A stretch of 64,000 bases of DNA from NCBI RefSeq assembly GCF_001548115.1, contig NZ_AP014821.1, positions 2,545,262 to 2,609,261 of the forward strand. Direction: 5' to 3'. The stretch is from Geminocystis sp. NIES-3709. Lineage in GTDB: Bacteria; Cyanobacteriota; Cyanobacteriia; Cyanobacteriales; Cyanobacteriaceae. Shown in pieces: positions 1 to 8,761 of this stretch. A program made the translations under genes and the position numbers. Position 1 is the first letter of the stretch; each line of letters starts with the position of its first letter. The notes beneath the pieces were generated by a model. The model was not told where the DNA came from, searched no databases, and was given only the letters and a program-made list of their open reading frames with translations.

Positions 1-327
1 TAACATTGATCGAGAGTTAAATGATCCATGACTTTCAGATTTTTAAGTCTAAATTACGGCAATTTTAACAAATATTTTTATAATGATTACACTTGATTAG
101 CCGTCAGCTATTAGAATTTAATAATTCAAAATATCTAAAATTCTCACAAATGATTTAAAAATGCTAAATCAATTTAGATTCAAATGTTGCACCAGAACAA
201 TAACACTAATAAAACAGAATAGGAAAAATCCATTTTAGGAATTTTAAAATTAATTCTTGTCTCTTTTCCATCTTTTCCTTTTCCAAATATGCTCTCATCA
301 TCGAGAATTTATTAGTGAATTTCATTT
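1..327. other. AT-rich intergenic stretch, no gene seen
   Basis: No open frame with a credible start and no tRNA-like structure was found on either strand. It contains one copy of a short interspersed repeat, listed separately, and a pyrimidine-rich tract just downstream of the 3' end of the LysR gene. Confidence 0.6.
111..165. repeat. short interspersed repeat, copy 1
   Basis: This ~55-bp segment recurs with only a few changes at 33986-34041, and its second half recurs at 6469-6502. The conserved core reads AAAATTCTCACAAATGATTT. The longer copies also carry AGAATTT upstream and AAATTCT downstream of an AT-rich spacer, which could pair as a weak hairpin. All copies lie in intergenic DNA. Confidence 0.6.
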
Positions 328-1287
328 TTATTTTTTATATACTTCATTTAAGATTTCAGTATGGGTTTTTTTACGATCGAGACTAAAATCATAAACAAGA
401 TTAAAAAAATCTCGTACTGTGGGAATTTGTAAACGATCTTTAGTGGTAATTAACACAACTTCTCTGGTTAATTGACTATTATGATAATTATTTGAACCCA
501 TATCAATAGGAATAATGGCTAAACTGGGATCTGTGAGAGACTCATTTAACGCTAATTCTGGTAATAAAGCGATTAAATTACCTTGTCGGATGACACCCCT
601 AAAAGCATCTAAAGTATTTAATTCCATCGCCACTTCTAAGTCTAATCCCTGACTGGAGAATATATCTTGAACAATTCTCTGCATTCCATATCCATCTTTA
701 AAAATAACTTGAGAATATTGTGCTAAATCGTTAATGGTGACATTTTTTTGATTAGCTAAAGGGTGAGTACTTGATGTTAAAACTTTAATGGCTTCATGGT
801 ATAAATGTTTAACGATCATTTCTGAACTAGATGTGAGATATTTATTATTCATCACCAAAGCCACATCTACCAAACCATCTCTCAATACTTTCAAAGCTCG
901 ATCGCTACCTAAAGCAGTCACTCGTAATTGTACTTGAGGGTGATTATGACAAAAATTTTGTAAAATTGGTGGTAAATAATAAGCACACACGGAATGGATA
1001 GCGGCAACACAAAGTTCAGTTTGTTCACCACCTAACAACTCTTGGATTTTTTCTTCTACTTTTTCCCACTCCTGACAAATACGTCTAGCATGGGGTAGGA
1101 TTTTCTCTCCCGTTACAGTTAATTTAGCTTGGGCTTGACGATGAAATAAGGGGGTTTTTAGATGATCTTCTAAACCTTGAATCTGACGGCTAATAGTTGA
1201 TTGTGTTACGCCACACAATTTTGCCGCTTGTCCAAAACTTCCGGTTTCGCTTACCGCTAAAAAAGCCTTGATTTGCTCAATTCTCAT
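328..1287 (-). CDS. ntcB: LysR-family transcriptional regulator, NtcB-like
   Basis: This 319-residue protein has the LysR layout. An N-terminal winged helix-turn-helix lies at about residues 1-60 (FGQAAKLCGVTQSTISRQI), followed by a linker helix and a periplasmic-binding-like effector domain at about 90-300. From memory, its wording (CVAAIHSVCAYYLP, VTALGSDRALKVL.DGLVDVALVMN) resembles NtcB, the cyanobacterial activator of nitrate assimilation genes that responds to nitrite. No nitrate reductase or transport genes lie nearby, so the assignment rests on sequence resemblance alone; a related LysR such as CbbR/NdhR is less likely. The ATG at 1287 is the only good start, and no NtcA-type GTA-N8-TAC box was seen just upstream. 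Confidence 0.72.
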   Translation of the reverse strand: MRIEQIKAFLAVSETGSFGQAAKLCGVTQSTISRQIQGLEDHLKTPLFHRQAQAKLTVTGEKILPHARRICQEWEKVEEKIQELLGGEQTELCVAAIHSVCAYYLPPILQNFCHNHPQVQLRVTALGSDRALKVLRDGLVDVALVMNNKYLTSSSEMIVKHLYHEAIKVLTSSTHPLANQKNVTINDLAQYSQVIFKDGYGMQRIVQDIFSSQGLDLEVAMELNTLDAFRGVIRQGNLIALLPELALNESLTDPSLAIIPIDMGSNNYHNSQLTREVVLITTKDRLQIPTVRDFFNLVYDFSLDRKKTHTEILNEVYKK

Positions 1288-1423
1288 ATATTATTTCTTC
1301 TTTTAAATTGCCTTACGGAAAACAAAATAAATGGATAGGACAAAGCAAAGGAAAGAGATTTAGCCTCATTTTAATTCCTTGCATTGTTAATATATCAAGA
1401 ATTTTGCGATCGATTTTTATTTG

Positions 1424-1597
1424 TCAGGGTATGATCACAGGAGTTGATGTTGTAGAGTTAGGGTTAGATGATTGAGAAAAATTTGTAATTAATAGTATTG
1501 GGAAAGTAAGAGTGGTAAGGGCAATTGCCGTTCCCAAAATTTCTATTGTTATCTGTCTAGGGGTTTTCTTTTTCCTAGACGGTTCACCAGCTTCCAT
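1424..1597 (-). CDS. small single-span membrane protein
   Basis: This is a 57-residue protein if the internal ATG at 1597 is used, which I prefer over the non-ATG extension to 1639. The N-terminus is polar and basic (GEPSRKKKTPRQ), followed by one hydrophobic helix at about residues 18-40 and a Ser/Thr/Pro-rich tail. This looks like an N-in single-pass inner or thylakoid membrane protein. Similar short basic-then-hydrophobic proteins are common in cyanobacteria, but I do not know a function. It lies upstream of the NtcB-like gene on the same strand with a gap of about 136 bp. Confidence 0.5.
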   Translation of the reverse strand: MEAGEPSRKKKTPRQITIEILGTAIALTTLTFPILLITNFSQSSNPNSTTSTPVIIP

Positions 1598-1719
1598 ATA
1601 TTTGAGAATTAAAATTGATTTTGAAAAAAAAGTTAACAAATTTTGTTTTTAACATTCACCATCATAGCAATTATTTTCCAAAAGGATTGTCATTAATGAA
1701 CAATTTCCCATCAAAACAT

Positions 1720-2297
1720 TAGACATCTTGCAAAATTATAATAAACATAAAAAGATGATAGGATAAAACAAAATATTAGCAATCTCCTCCAATTTAATCA
1801 AAGAAAATAACTGTGTTTATACAGTTAAATATAATTTTTACTTATATACCTCTACCCTAGCAAAAGTCCATCTCAACTAGCTAGAAAATACACAAATTAA
1901 TTTCTTGGATTTTTTTGTTTTATTTTCAGATAACACTTATCTTTTTTTCCACTATTTCATAATTATAAATTCCCGCAATTAAGTTAAATCTTAACCTAAA
2001 TCTTTTTCTTTTATTTCTATATTTTTCTGATAGTATTCTAAATATTTTAAGTTTTCTATTTACATGTTCAATTACTATTCTTTGTCGATTTAGTTCTCTA
2101 TTTTTTCTTTTTTCTTTTTTCTTCTTCGGTTAACTTTCTTTTTTTACTCCAAATCTTCTTTTAAACTTTTCAGGCTTTAATTTTTTTATTTTCTTAAGTT
2201 TCATAATTAAATCTTATACTTAAGTTATCCCCCATCGCCCAAAATTATAGATCATTCAAGTTCATCCTATCTCGTATTTAATTTTGCAAGAGGTCTA
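1720..2297 (-). mobile_element. internally deleted IS5-family element (non-autonomous relic)
   Basis: Both ends match the complete element at 62394-63532, including the terminal CATCTTGCAAAATTA / TTTTGCAAGAGGTC type inverted ends, but the copy is about 578 bp instead of 1139 bp. The start of the transposase frame survives from 2204 (reading GVKKE, then Ser and a stop), as does its C-terminal coding part near 1962-2130. About 560 bp between them is missing. The junction lies in a TTTCTTTTTTT run that occurs at both edges of the missing segment in the full copy (near 62802 and 63370). Recombination or slippage between these direct repeats is therefore the likely cause. No functional transposase can be made. 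Confidence 0.85.
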
Positions 2298-2456
2298 TTA
2301 CTTATACAAAAAAAATTAAGAAATCTTATGTTTGTTAAGTATAAATATTAAAAAAAATAATTTACATATCGTTATATTTCAGGTAAGATCTCGAAAGAGT
2401 AAAATTTTTTACCAATTTATTTTAAAAAGTTTGATATATATAGGAAAATTTTTGTC

Positions 2457-3656
2457 ATGGCAAAAAAAAGTATTGCTAGTTTAACAAAGTCTGATTTAGA
2501 AGGAAAAAGAGTGTTAGTCCGTGTGGACTTTAATGTACCCATGGATAACGGACAAATCACCGATGATACTCGTATTAAAGCGGCTTTACCTACTATTAAT
2601 CATTTAACCAGCAATGGTGCTAAAGTTTTATTATGTAGCCACATGGGTCGTCCCAAAGGTCAAGTTAAAGATAGTTTACGTTTAGCACCCGTTGCAACCC
2701 GTCTCTCTGAATTATTAGACAAACCCGTAATAAAATTTGATGACTGTATTGGTGATGGGGTAACTACTGGAGTAAATGCTTTAGGTAATGGTGATGTTGC
2801 TTTATTAGAAAACCTCCGTTTCTATAATGAAGAAGAAGCTAACGATGCAGAATTTGCTCAAAAATTGGCTAGTAACGCTGATTTATATGTTAATGATGCT
2901 TTTGGTACTGCTCACCGCGCTCATGCTTCGACAGAAGGAGTTACTCACTATTTATCCCCCTCTGTGGCAGGTTTCTTGATCGAAAAAGAATTAGAATTTT
3001 TACAAAGTGCGATCGAATCCCCTAAACGTCCTTTAGTGGCTATTATTGGCGGTTCAAAAGTTTCTAGTAAAATCGGTGTTATCGAAACCTTACTCGAAAA
3101 GTGTGATAAATTAATTATCGGTGGTGGTATGATTTTCACCTTCTATAAAGCTCGTGGTTTAAGCGTTGGTAAATCTTTAGTGGAAGAAGATAAATTAGAA
3201 TTAGCGAAGTCTTTAGAAGCTAAAGCCAAAGAAAGAGGTGTAGAGTTTTTATTACCTACCGATGTTATTTTAGCGGATAATTTCTCTCCTGATGCCAACA
3301 CTCAAACCGTTGATATTAATAGTATTCCCGATGGTTGGATGGGATTAGATATTGGCCCTGATTCCATTAAAACTTTCCAAGATGCTTTAGCTGACTGTCA
3401 AACTGTAATTTGGAATGGCCCGATGGGGGTATTTGAATTTGAAAAATTTGCTAAAGGTACAGAAGCGATCGCGCATACTCTAGCAGAATTAACTGAGAAA
3501 GGTACAATTACCATTATCGGCGGAGGAGACTCCGTTGCTGCCGTTGAAAAAGTAGGGGTGGCAGATAAAATGAGTCACATTTCTACTGGTGGCGGTGCAA
3601 GTTTAGAGTTACTCGAAGGTAAAGTATTACCCGGTATCGCCGCTTTAGACGACTAA
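2457..3656 (+). CDS. pgk: phosphoglycerate kinase
   Basis: This protein catalyses 1,3-bisphosphoglycerate + ADP <-> 3-phosphoglycerate + ATP, serving glycolysis and, in the reverse direction, the Calvin cycle. At 399 residues it is full length for the family. The N-terminal substrate-binding signature ([12 protein letters not shown]) and the hinge and ATP-binding region with [11 protein letters not shown] near the C-terminus are intact. The ATG at 2457 follows a weak AGGA ribosome site. The gene stands alone, with a strong intrinsic terminator about 40 bp after its stop. The deleted IS5 copy lies about 160 bp upstream, leaving the promoter region apparently intact. Confidence 0.98.
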   Translation: MAKKSIASLTKSDLEGKRVLVRVDFNVPMDNGQITDDTRIKAALPTINHLTSNGAKVLLCSHMGRPKGQVKDSLRLAPVATRLSELLDKPVIKFDDCIGDGVTTGVNALGNGDVALLENLRFYNEEEANDAEFAQKLASNADLYVNDAFGTAHRAHASTEGVTHYLSPSVAGFLIEKELEFLQSAIESPKRPLVAIIGGSKVSSKIGVIETLLEKCDKLIIGGGMIFTFYKARGLSVGKSLVEEDKLELAKSLEAKAKERGVEFLLPTDVILADNFSPDANTQTVDINSIPDGWMGLDIGPDSIKTFQDALADCQTVIWNGPMGVFEFEKFAKGTEAIAHTLAELTEKGTITIIGGGDSVAAVEKVGVADKMSHISTGGGASLELLEGKVLPGIAALDD

Positions 3657-3697
3657 TAATTTTTTTATTTTTACTCAGGGTTTTACCCTTATACTTT

Positions 3698-3726
3698 AGA
3701 TGGTTGTTTTCAACCATCTTTTTTTT
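3698..3726 (+). terminator. intrinsic terminator of pgk
   Basis: A perfect 9-bp stem AGATGGTTG / CAACCATCT with a TTTT loop is followed directly by a run of T. It lies about 40 bp after the pgk stop. Confidence 0.9.
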
Positions 3727-3907
3727 GTACTTCAATGATAGATAAATTTGATCTCTTATTTCTAACTGTAAATCAGGGTTGATTATGCCTAATTTATGAG
3801 TAAGTTTACGAATAATAAATCTTTATCTTTGTTCATTCTTTTCTGTAATTGGTGTAAGCCTTGTCGCTTATTTTCAGCTAATCTTTCTAAGTAAAAGGTT
3901 TAAAAAA

Positions 3908-4444
3908 TTACTCTTTAGGCATAGCCGCAAAAATGGCATCTCCATCAATGGTGACAATAATATCCCCATTTTCTTTTATCCAATAACCTCTCAAAAATGG
4001 TGCTAATTCAGAATTTACTGCCGAAGCTGGAGGAGAATGAAGATCGTTGGTATTACACAATTCAATATCATTAACATCACTAACTACTAATCCGACTAAA
4101 TCCCCTGAAGTCCTATTTTTACGATCTTGACTGGTAGGGTGAATAACCACTGCTTTGTGATTGGAAACGATTCCAGACTGTTGATACCAAGGAGTAAAAC
4201 CCAATAATTGTCCTAAATCAATCATCCAAACAATTTCTCCTCGCCAGTTATAAACTCCCATTACCCAAGAAGGCATTTCTGGAATAGCGATAATTTGCCC
4301 GAAAGGTATTTTTAATACTGCCGCAATTTCTGACAAAGAAACCATCAAGTTTGTATCTGGTAATAAAACAAATCTCAAAAACTGTTGTCTTCCGGATATA
4401 TTCTTTTTTTGTTGAGAAAGGGAAAGTATTTGTTGTTCACTCAT
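3908..4444 (-). CDS. CheW-like chemotaxis adaptor (PilI/PixI type)
   Basis: This 178-residue protein consists of one CheW domain (about residues 20-170). Visible family wording includes FVLLPDTNLMVSLSEIAAVL, MGVYNWRGEIVWMIDLGQLLG and VGLVVSDVNDIELC. CheW proteins couple receptor and CheA-type kinase. It is the last gene of a PatA-CheY-CheW order that matches the first three genes of the cyanobacterial pil (slr1041-1043 type) and pix phototaxis clusters. The methyl-accepting receptor that normally follows is absent, and pgk converges instead. Assignment to PilI rather than PixI is not settled by sequence inspection. Confidence 0.85.
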   Translation of the reverse strand: MSEQQILSLSQQKKNISGRQQFLRFVLLPDTNLMVSLSEIAAVLKIPFGQIIAIPEMPSWVMGVYNWRGEIVWMIDLGQLLGFTPWYQQSGIVSNHKAVVIHPTSQDRKNRTSGDLVGLVVSDVNDIELCNTNDLHSPPASAVNSELAPFLRGYWIKENGDIIVTIDGDAIFAAMPKE

Positions 4445-4549
4445 GAGAGAAAATGTATCGTAACCTTAATATTTATTCTATTTATTAAAATATGAGATGC
4501 ATCAGATAAAAACAGGGGAAGACCCCTGAAATGTATTGTAAATAAAATA

Positions 4550-4912
4550 TTATTTAATCAATCTTTTGACCGCAGAAAAGAATTCTTCTTTATCAACAGG
4601 TTTGGGTATATAAGCATCTGCTCCTTGCTTCATCCCCCAAAATTTGTCCATTTCACTACCCTTAGTTGAACAAATAATAACTGGTACTTTTGCTGTGTTA
4701 GCACCTGCTTTGATTTCTCTACATACCTCAAAACCACTTTTGCCGGGGAGTACAACATCAAGAACAATGAGGTCAGGAATACTACCATTAAGTCTTTCTA
4801 AGGCTTCTTCTCCACTTTCTGCCGTGCTAACAGTAATACCTAATTCTTGTAAATAACTAACTAATATTTTTCTTTCGGTGGAAGAATCATCCACAATTAA
4901 AGCATTTCCCAT
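4550..4912 (-). CDS. CheY-like response regulator (PilH/PixH type)
   Basis: This is a 120-residue single REC domain. The acidic pair is in ALIVDDSS (D8, D9), the phospho-acceptor is D52 (DLIVLDVVLPGKSG), and the conserved Lys sits in IPKPVDKEEF. With no output domain it should act by protein contact, as a PilH/PixH-type regulator of type IV pilus motility or as a phosphate sink. It lies between the PatA-like and CheW-like genes on the same strand, with gaps of about 105 bp on both sides, consistent with one transcript. Confidence 0.9.
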   Translation of the reverse strand: MGNALIVDDSSTERKILVSYLQELGITVSTAESGEEALERLNGSIPDLIVLDVVLPGKSGFEVCREIKAGANTAKVPVIICSTKGSEMDKFWGMKQGADAYIPKPVDKEEFFSAVKRLIK

Positions 4913-5017
4913 AATTTTAACCTCTATTTATTTTTTATATTTTCTTAGTAATAGTTATGATATAACAATCTTTTCCTTTATTTTTGAGGAATTTTCATCT
5001 ATAATTCCCTGTTTTTT

Positions 5018-6220
5018 TTATGATACTGTTAGTTTAAGATGTTTTCGGATCGTTTCTAGTACTAAAGCGGTATCAACAGGTTTACTAATAAAATCAGATG
5101 ACCCAACCATCTTAGCTCTAACTCGATCGACTAAACCATCATTTCCTGTTAAAATCACAATGGGAGTATGTTTGAAAAAAGTTAGTTTTCGTAGTTGACT
5201 ACAAATCTCATAACCATTAGCATTAGGCATAATCAGATCTAAAAAGATTAAATCTGGCTTTTTGGCTAATAAAATGGCGATCGCTCTTAAGGCATCATTA
5301 ACACCAATAAAGTTATAACCTGCAGAAGTAATGATTTTTTCCATTGTTTGACAAATAAGAGGGCTATCATCTACACAGGCAATGGTGATTTTTTGATTAT
5401 TGATAGCTTCATCATCAGGATCATTATGGATCGGTAGTTTCGGCGGTTCGAGATCGGGAATTTCTATGAGGCGGACTAAACCTCTCTGTACATAGGGTAA
5501 AAGAGAACGGGTAACGGTAACAACATCTCTTTTCATTCTTACGGACAAATCTCTGAGAGTTTGTTGTCCATCTAGTAATTGACTGAGAGTTTGATAGATT
5601 TGCGGATTAGTTTGTTGTTCTAATTCTTGAGGTTGAGTGATAATGGGTGCCATGTCGGGAGATCGATCGGCAATTTTTGCTGATTGCCATGCTTGCCACC
5701 CTTTTTGAGCTTCAATTATTACTTGTTCTGCATCTATTAAAACTAACCGAGTGGAGAATGGTAAATTTTTATCTTGTTTCAGTTCACAAGTAACTTGCAT
5801 TGCCTGAGTAACATCAAACAAGACCTCTACAATATTTTGGCGAATCATTTTGGCCGCTTGTTCGAGGGTAATTTTTTGTTCATCTACCCACAAACAAAGT
5901 AATTCATACTCCCAACAATTATTATGCTCATCTAGCTGTAGTCGATCGATGTCCCCTTGAATAGCGTTCATATGAGAAGGAATTTGAGACAAATGAGCAA
6001 CCAGATTCCGTCGCCATCTTCTAATGGGATGATTTCCCCCAGTGGCATAGACAAGGCGACCCAAGTAAAGATAAAATACCCATTTAGTTTTTCTCGGACC
6101 TGTCAGTAAAAGTTGACCACTAAAACGGGGTTGTTTTAGATTCTCAAAAAATCCTGTTTGTTTTATCGCCGTAAACTCTTTAAAAGGTATAGGATTAGAC
6201 GTGTTTTGATTAGAAGTCAT
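5018..6220 (-). CDS. PatA-family response regulator (PilG/PixG type)
   Basis: This 400-residue protein has an N-terminal DUF4388/PATAN domain (about residues 10-150), a helical middle region and a C-terminal REC domain (about 278-395). The phospho-acceptor is D328 (DLIFLDLIMPNANGYE), with VDDS at 283-286 and SKPVD near 378. PatA-type regulators head the pil and pix chemotaxis-like clusters of cyanobacteria and influence type IV pilus placement and phototaxis; in filamentous species PatA affects heterocyst pattern. Here it is the first gene of a P-Y-W trio. A matching kinase N-terminal module (Hpt protein at 35501) is 30 kb away, so the system is split. Confidence 0.85.
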   Translation of the reverse strand: MTSNQNTSNPIPFKEFTAIKQTGFFENLKQPRFSGQLLLTGPRKTKWVFYLYLGRLVYATGGNHPIRRWRRNLVAHLSQIPSHMNAIQGDIDRLQLDEHNNCWEYELLCLWVDEQKITLEQAAKMIRQNIVEVLFDVTQAMQVTCELKQDKNLPFSTRLVLIDAEQVIIEAQKGWQAWQSAKIADRSPDMAPIITQPQELEQQTNPQIYQTLSQLLDGQQTLRDLSVRMKRDVVTVTRSLLPYVQRGLVRLIEIPDLEPPKLPIHNDPDDEAINNQKITIACVDDSPLICQTMEKIITSAGYNFIGVNDALRAIAILLAKKPDLIFLDLIMPNANGYEICSQLRKLTFFKHTPIVILTGNDGLVDRVRAKMVGSSDFISKPVDTALVLETIRKHLKLTVS

Positions 6221-6728
6221 TGATTCCTACTTAATGATGTGTACTCACAAATCGATCTCATTATCTCAGATTACCACAATTTGAGATAAATCGTTACAAT
6301 TTTCTTGGTTAAAACCCGACATCTTTGATCTGAAATAATTATGTTTAATTAGTACTGAGCAATTAGCAATTAGTTACCAGCTTATTGTGAAGTTAAATTT
6401 CCGATCAACATTAGTAATTGATTAATTATTCTGTAATAGAAAAAAGGCTAAAAGCTAATCGCTTTAATTAAAATTCTCACAAATAATTTAGGACTGCTAT
6501 ATATCAATTTTAGTGTGAATCGTCCCAATATCTTAATCCCTTCCCCTTCACTAATGAAGATCAGATTACTTCAGTTTGATAAGGGTTTTAGGTTATCAGG
6601 TAAGGAAAATTATTATTTATTTCTGGGGTTTTCTTAATATTTCTTATTTCTTTAAATTTTCATAATTCAAGTACAGTTATATTAAGAGACTAATTTGTTC
6701 TTTTCAATCTTAAGTTATAATTTTTCTG
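6221..6728. other. intergenic region between divergent signalling genes
   Basis: These 508 bp separate the PatA-like gene (minus strand) and the hybrid kinase (plus strand), so both promoters should be here. I see no gene, only tiny open frames without ribosome sites. One half-copy of the interspersed repeat is at 6469-6502. Confidence 0.55.
6469..6502. repeat. short interspersed repeat, partial copy 2
   Basis: The sequence TAAAATTCTCACAAATAATT and the following TTAGGACTGCTATAT match the 3' halves of the copies at 111-165 and 33986-34041. The AGAATTT-bearing left half is not present here. Confidence 0.5.
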
Positions 6729-8756
6729 ATGATAGAAAACCAATTATTTAGGTTAGAAATTTTATTACAAGGCATTGCTGATGCTACGAACTATCTAGTA
6801 ACGGTGGAAGATTATCAGCAAGGAGTTAATCAGGCTTTAGCTACTCTGGGTAATGCAACAAAAGTTGATCGAATTTATATTTTTAAAATACATAATCATC
6901 CGGAAAAAAAAACTATCTTAGTGAGTCAATTATGGGAATGGGTAGCAGAAGGAATCATCCCAGAAATCGATAATCCTCAACTACAAAATTTATCTTTTCA
7001 AGAGTTTTTCCCTCGTTGGTGTGATTTATTATCAAAAGGAAATGTTGTGGCAGGAAATGTAAAGGATTTTCCAGATTCGGAAAAAACAATTTTACTTCCT
7101 CAAGGTATTTTTTCCCTTTTAGTTGTGCCTATTCTTATCAAAGGTAAATTTTGGGGTTTTGTCGGTTTTGATAATTGTCATAGTGAACAAGATTGGACAG
7201 AAATTGAAATTTCAACTTTAAGAGCGATCGCAGGAAGTTTTGGTGGTATTATTGCTAGAAATCATGCGGAAATTGAACTTCAGGAATTGAATAAAAACTT
7301 AGAACAAATAATTAAAGCCAGAACAAAAGAACTATTAATAGCAAAAGAACAAGCTGATGCAGCTAATAATGCCAAAAGTGATTTTTTAGCCCGAATGAGT
7401 CATGAATTACGAACTCCTCTTAATGCGATTTTAGGTTTTTGCCAGTTAATGAATAGAGATGCAACCATAACTTCTACACAGAGAGAACATCTAAAAATTA
7501 TTAATAATAGTGGAGAACATTTGTTGACTTTGATCAATGATATTTTAGATTTAACTAAAATCGAAATTGGCAAAATTACTCTTAATATAAATGATTGTGA
7601 TTTATATAGATTATTAAATTCTTTAAAAAAAATCTTTCAACTAAAGGCAGAGAAAAAAAAATTAAAATTAAATATTATTTATGAAAAAAATATCCCTCGA
7701 TATGTTCGTTTAGATAGTTCTAAACTTAAACAAATACTAATTAATTTACTTAATAATGCTCTTAATTTCACAAAAGTAGGAGAAGTTAATTTAATAGTAA
7801 AATCGATTAATTTTAATAATAATAATGATGATAAAGTCTTATTGTATTTTGAAGTTAAAGATACAGGTATTGGTATTCATCCTAGTGATTTAGAACTTAT
7901 TTTTGAGCCTTTTGAGCAAACCTTAGCGGGGATAAATTTACAGCAAGGAACTGGTTTAGGTTTATCGATTAGTAAAAGTTTTGTGGAATTAATGGGCGGA
8001 AATTTAAAGGTAAAAAGTAAAATTAATAAAGGTTCATCTTTTTATTTTCAGTTGCCAATTAATGTTATTCAAAATAATCAATCTCAAAATAATTTTGTTA
8101 CTTCATCTATTATTAATTTAAAACTTCCTAATATTTCTATTAAAATTTTAATTGTGGAAGATATAGAAGCCAATCGTCAGTTATTATCTGATTTACTTAT
8201 ATCGATCGGTTTTCAAGTTTACATAGCTAAAAATGGTCAAGAAGGTTTTGATTTATGGCAAAAATATTCTCCCGAACTAATTTTAATGGATTTGCAAATG
8301 CCTATTCTTAATGGTATTGAAACCACTAAAAAAATTCGATCGTATAATGAATTACTTCAACCAATAATTATAGCAATTTCTGCCAGCGCCTTTGAAAAAG
8401 ACATTCAAGAAGCGATCGCATCAGGTTGTAATGATTTTATCAGTAAACCGTTTCGAGAAAATATATTATTAGAAAAAATATCTTATCATTTAAAATTAGA
8501 ATATATAACTTCAAAATTAAATAAAAATGAAGAAATAGAAGAACATAAATTAAGTTTAGACAGTTTAAAAATTATGCCTCTCCATTGGATTAAACAACTA
8601 AATGAAACATCAAAAAGACTTAATCCAGAAGAATTGTTAAAGTTAATTGAAATAATCCCCCCTTCTAATGATCCATTAATTAAAACATTAAATAGAATGG
8701 TAAAAGATTATGATTTTGACGAAATTATTATCGTAACAGAAAAGTTACTAGAGTGA
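6729..8756 (+). CDS. hybrid sensor histidine kinase (GAF-HisKA-HATPase-REC)
   Basis: This 675-residue cytoplasmic protein has a GAF sensor domain (about 15-180), a coiled-coil linker (185-215), and a HisKA domain with the phospho-acceptor H225 in [13 protein letters not shown]. The HATPase domain (about 330-445) has an N box around [12 protein letters not shown] and G boxes VKDTGIGI and [13 protein letters not shown]-terminal REC domain (about 470-590) has D521 ([13 protein letters not shown]), followed by an ~85-residue tail. The GAF shows no obvious bilin-binding Cys context, so the ligand is unknown. The next gene, a REC-GGDEF-EAL protein, begins 5 bp after the stop. The pair is therefore probably co-transcribed and forms one phosphorelay to cyclic-di-GMP. 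Confidence 0.93.
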   Translation: MIENQLFRLEILLQGIADATNYLVTVEDYQQGVNQALATLGNATKVDRIYIFKIHNHPEKKTILVSQLWEWVAEGIIPEIDNPQLQNLSFQEFFPRWCDLLSKGNVVAGNVKDFPDSEKTILLPQGIFSLLVVPILIKGKFWGFVGFDNCHSEQDWTEIEISTLRAIAGSFGGIIARNHAEIELQELNKNLEQIIKARTKELLIAKEQADAANNAKSDFLARMSHELRTPLNAILGFCQLMNRDATITSTQREHLKIINNSGEHLLTLINDILDLTKIEIGKITLNINDCDLYRLLNSLKKIFQLKAEKKKLKLNIIYEKNIPRYVRLDSSKLKQILINLLNNALNFTKVGEVNLIVKSINFNNNNDDKVLLYFEVKDTGIGIHPSDLELIFEPFEQTLAGINLQQGTGLGLSISKSFVELMGGNLKVKSKINKGSSFYFQLPINVIQNNQSQNNFVTSSIINLKLPNISIKILIVEDIEANRQLLSDLLISIGFQVYIAKNGQEGFDLWQKYSPELILMDLQMPILNGIETTKKIRSYNELLQPIIIAISASAFEKDIQEAIASGCNDFISKPFRENILLEKISYHLKLEYITSKLNKNEEIEEHKLSLDSLKIMPLHWIKQLNETSKRLNPEELLKLIEIIPPSNDPLIKTLNRMVKDYDFDEIIIVTEKLLE

Positions 8757-8761
8757 ATTAA

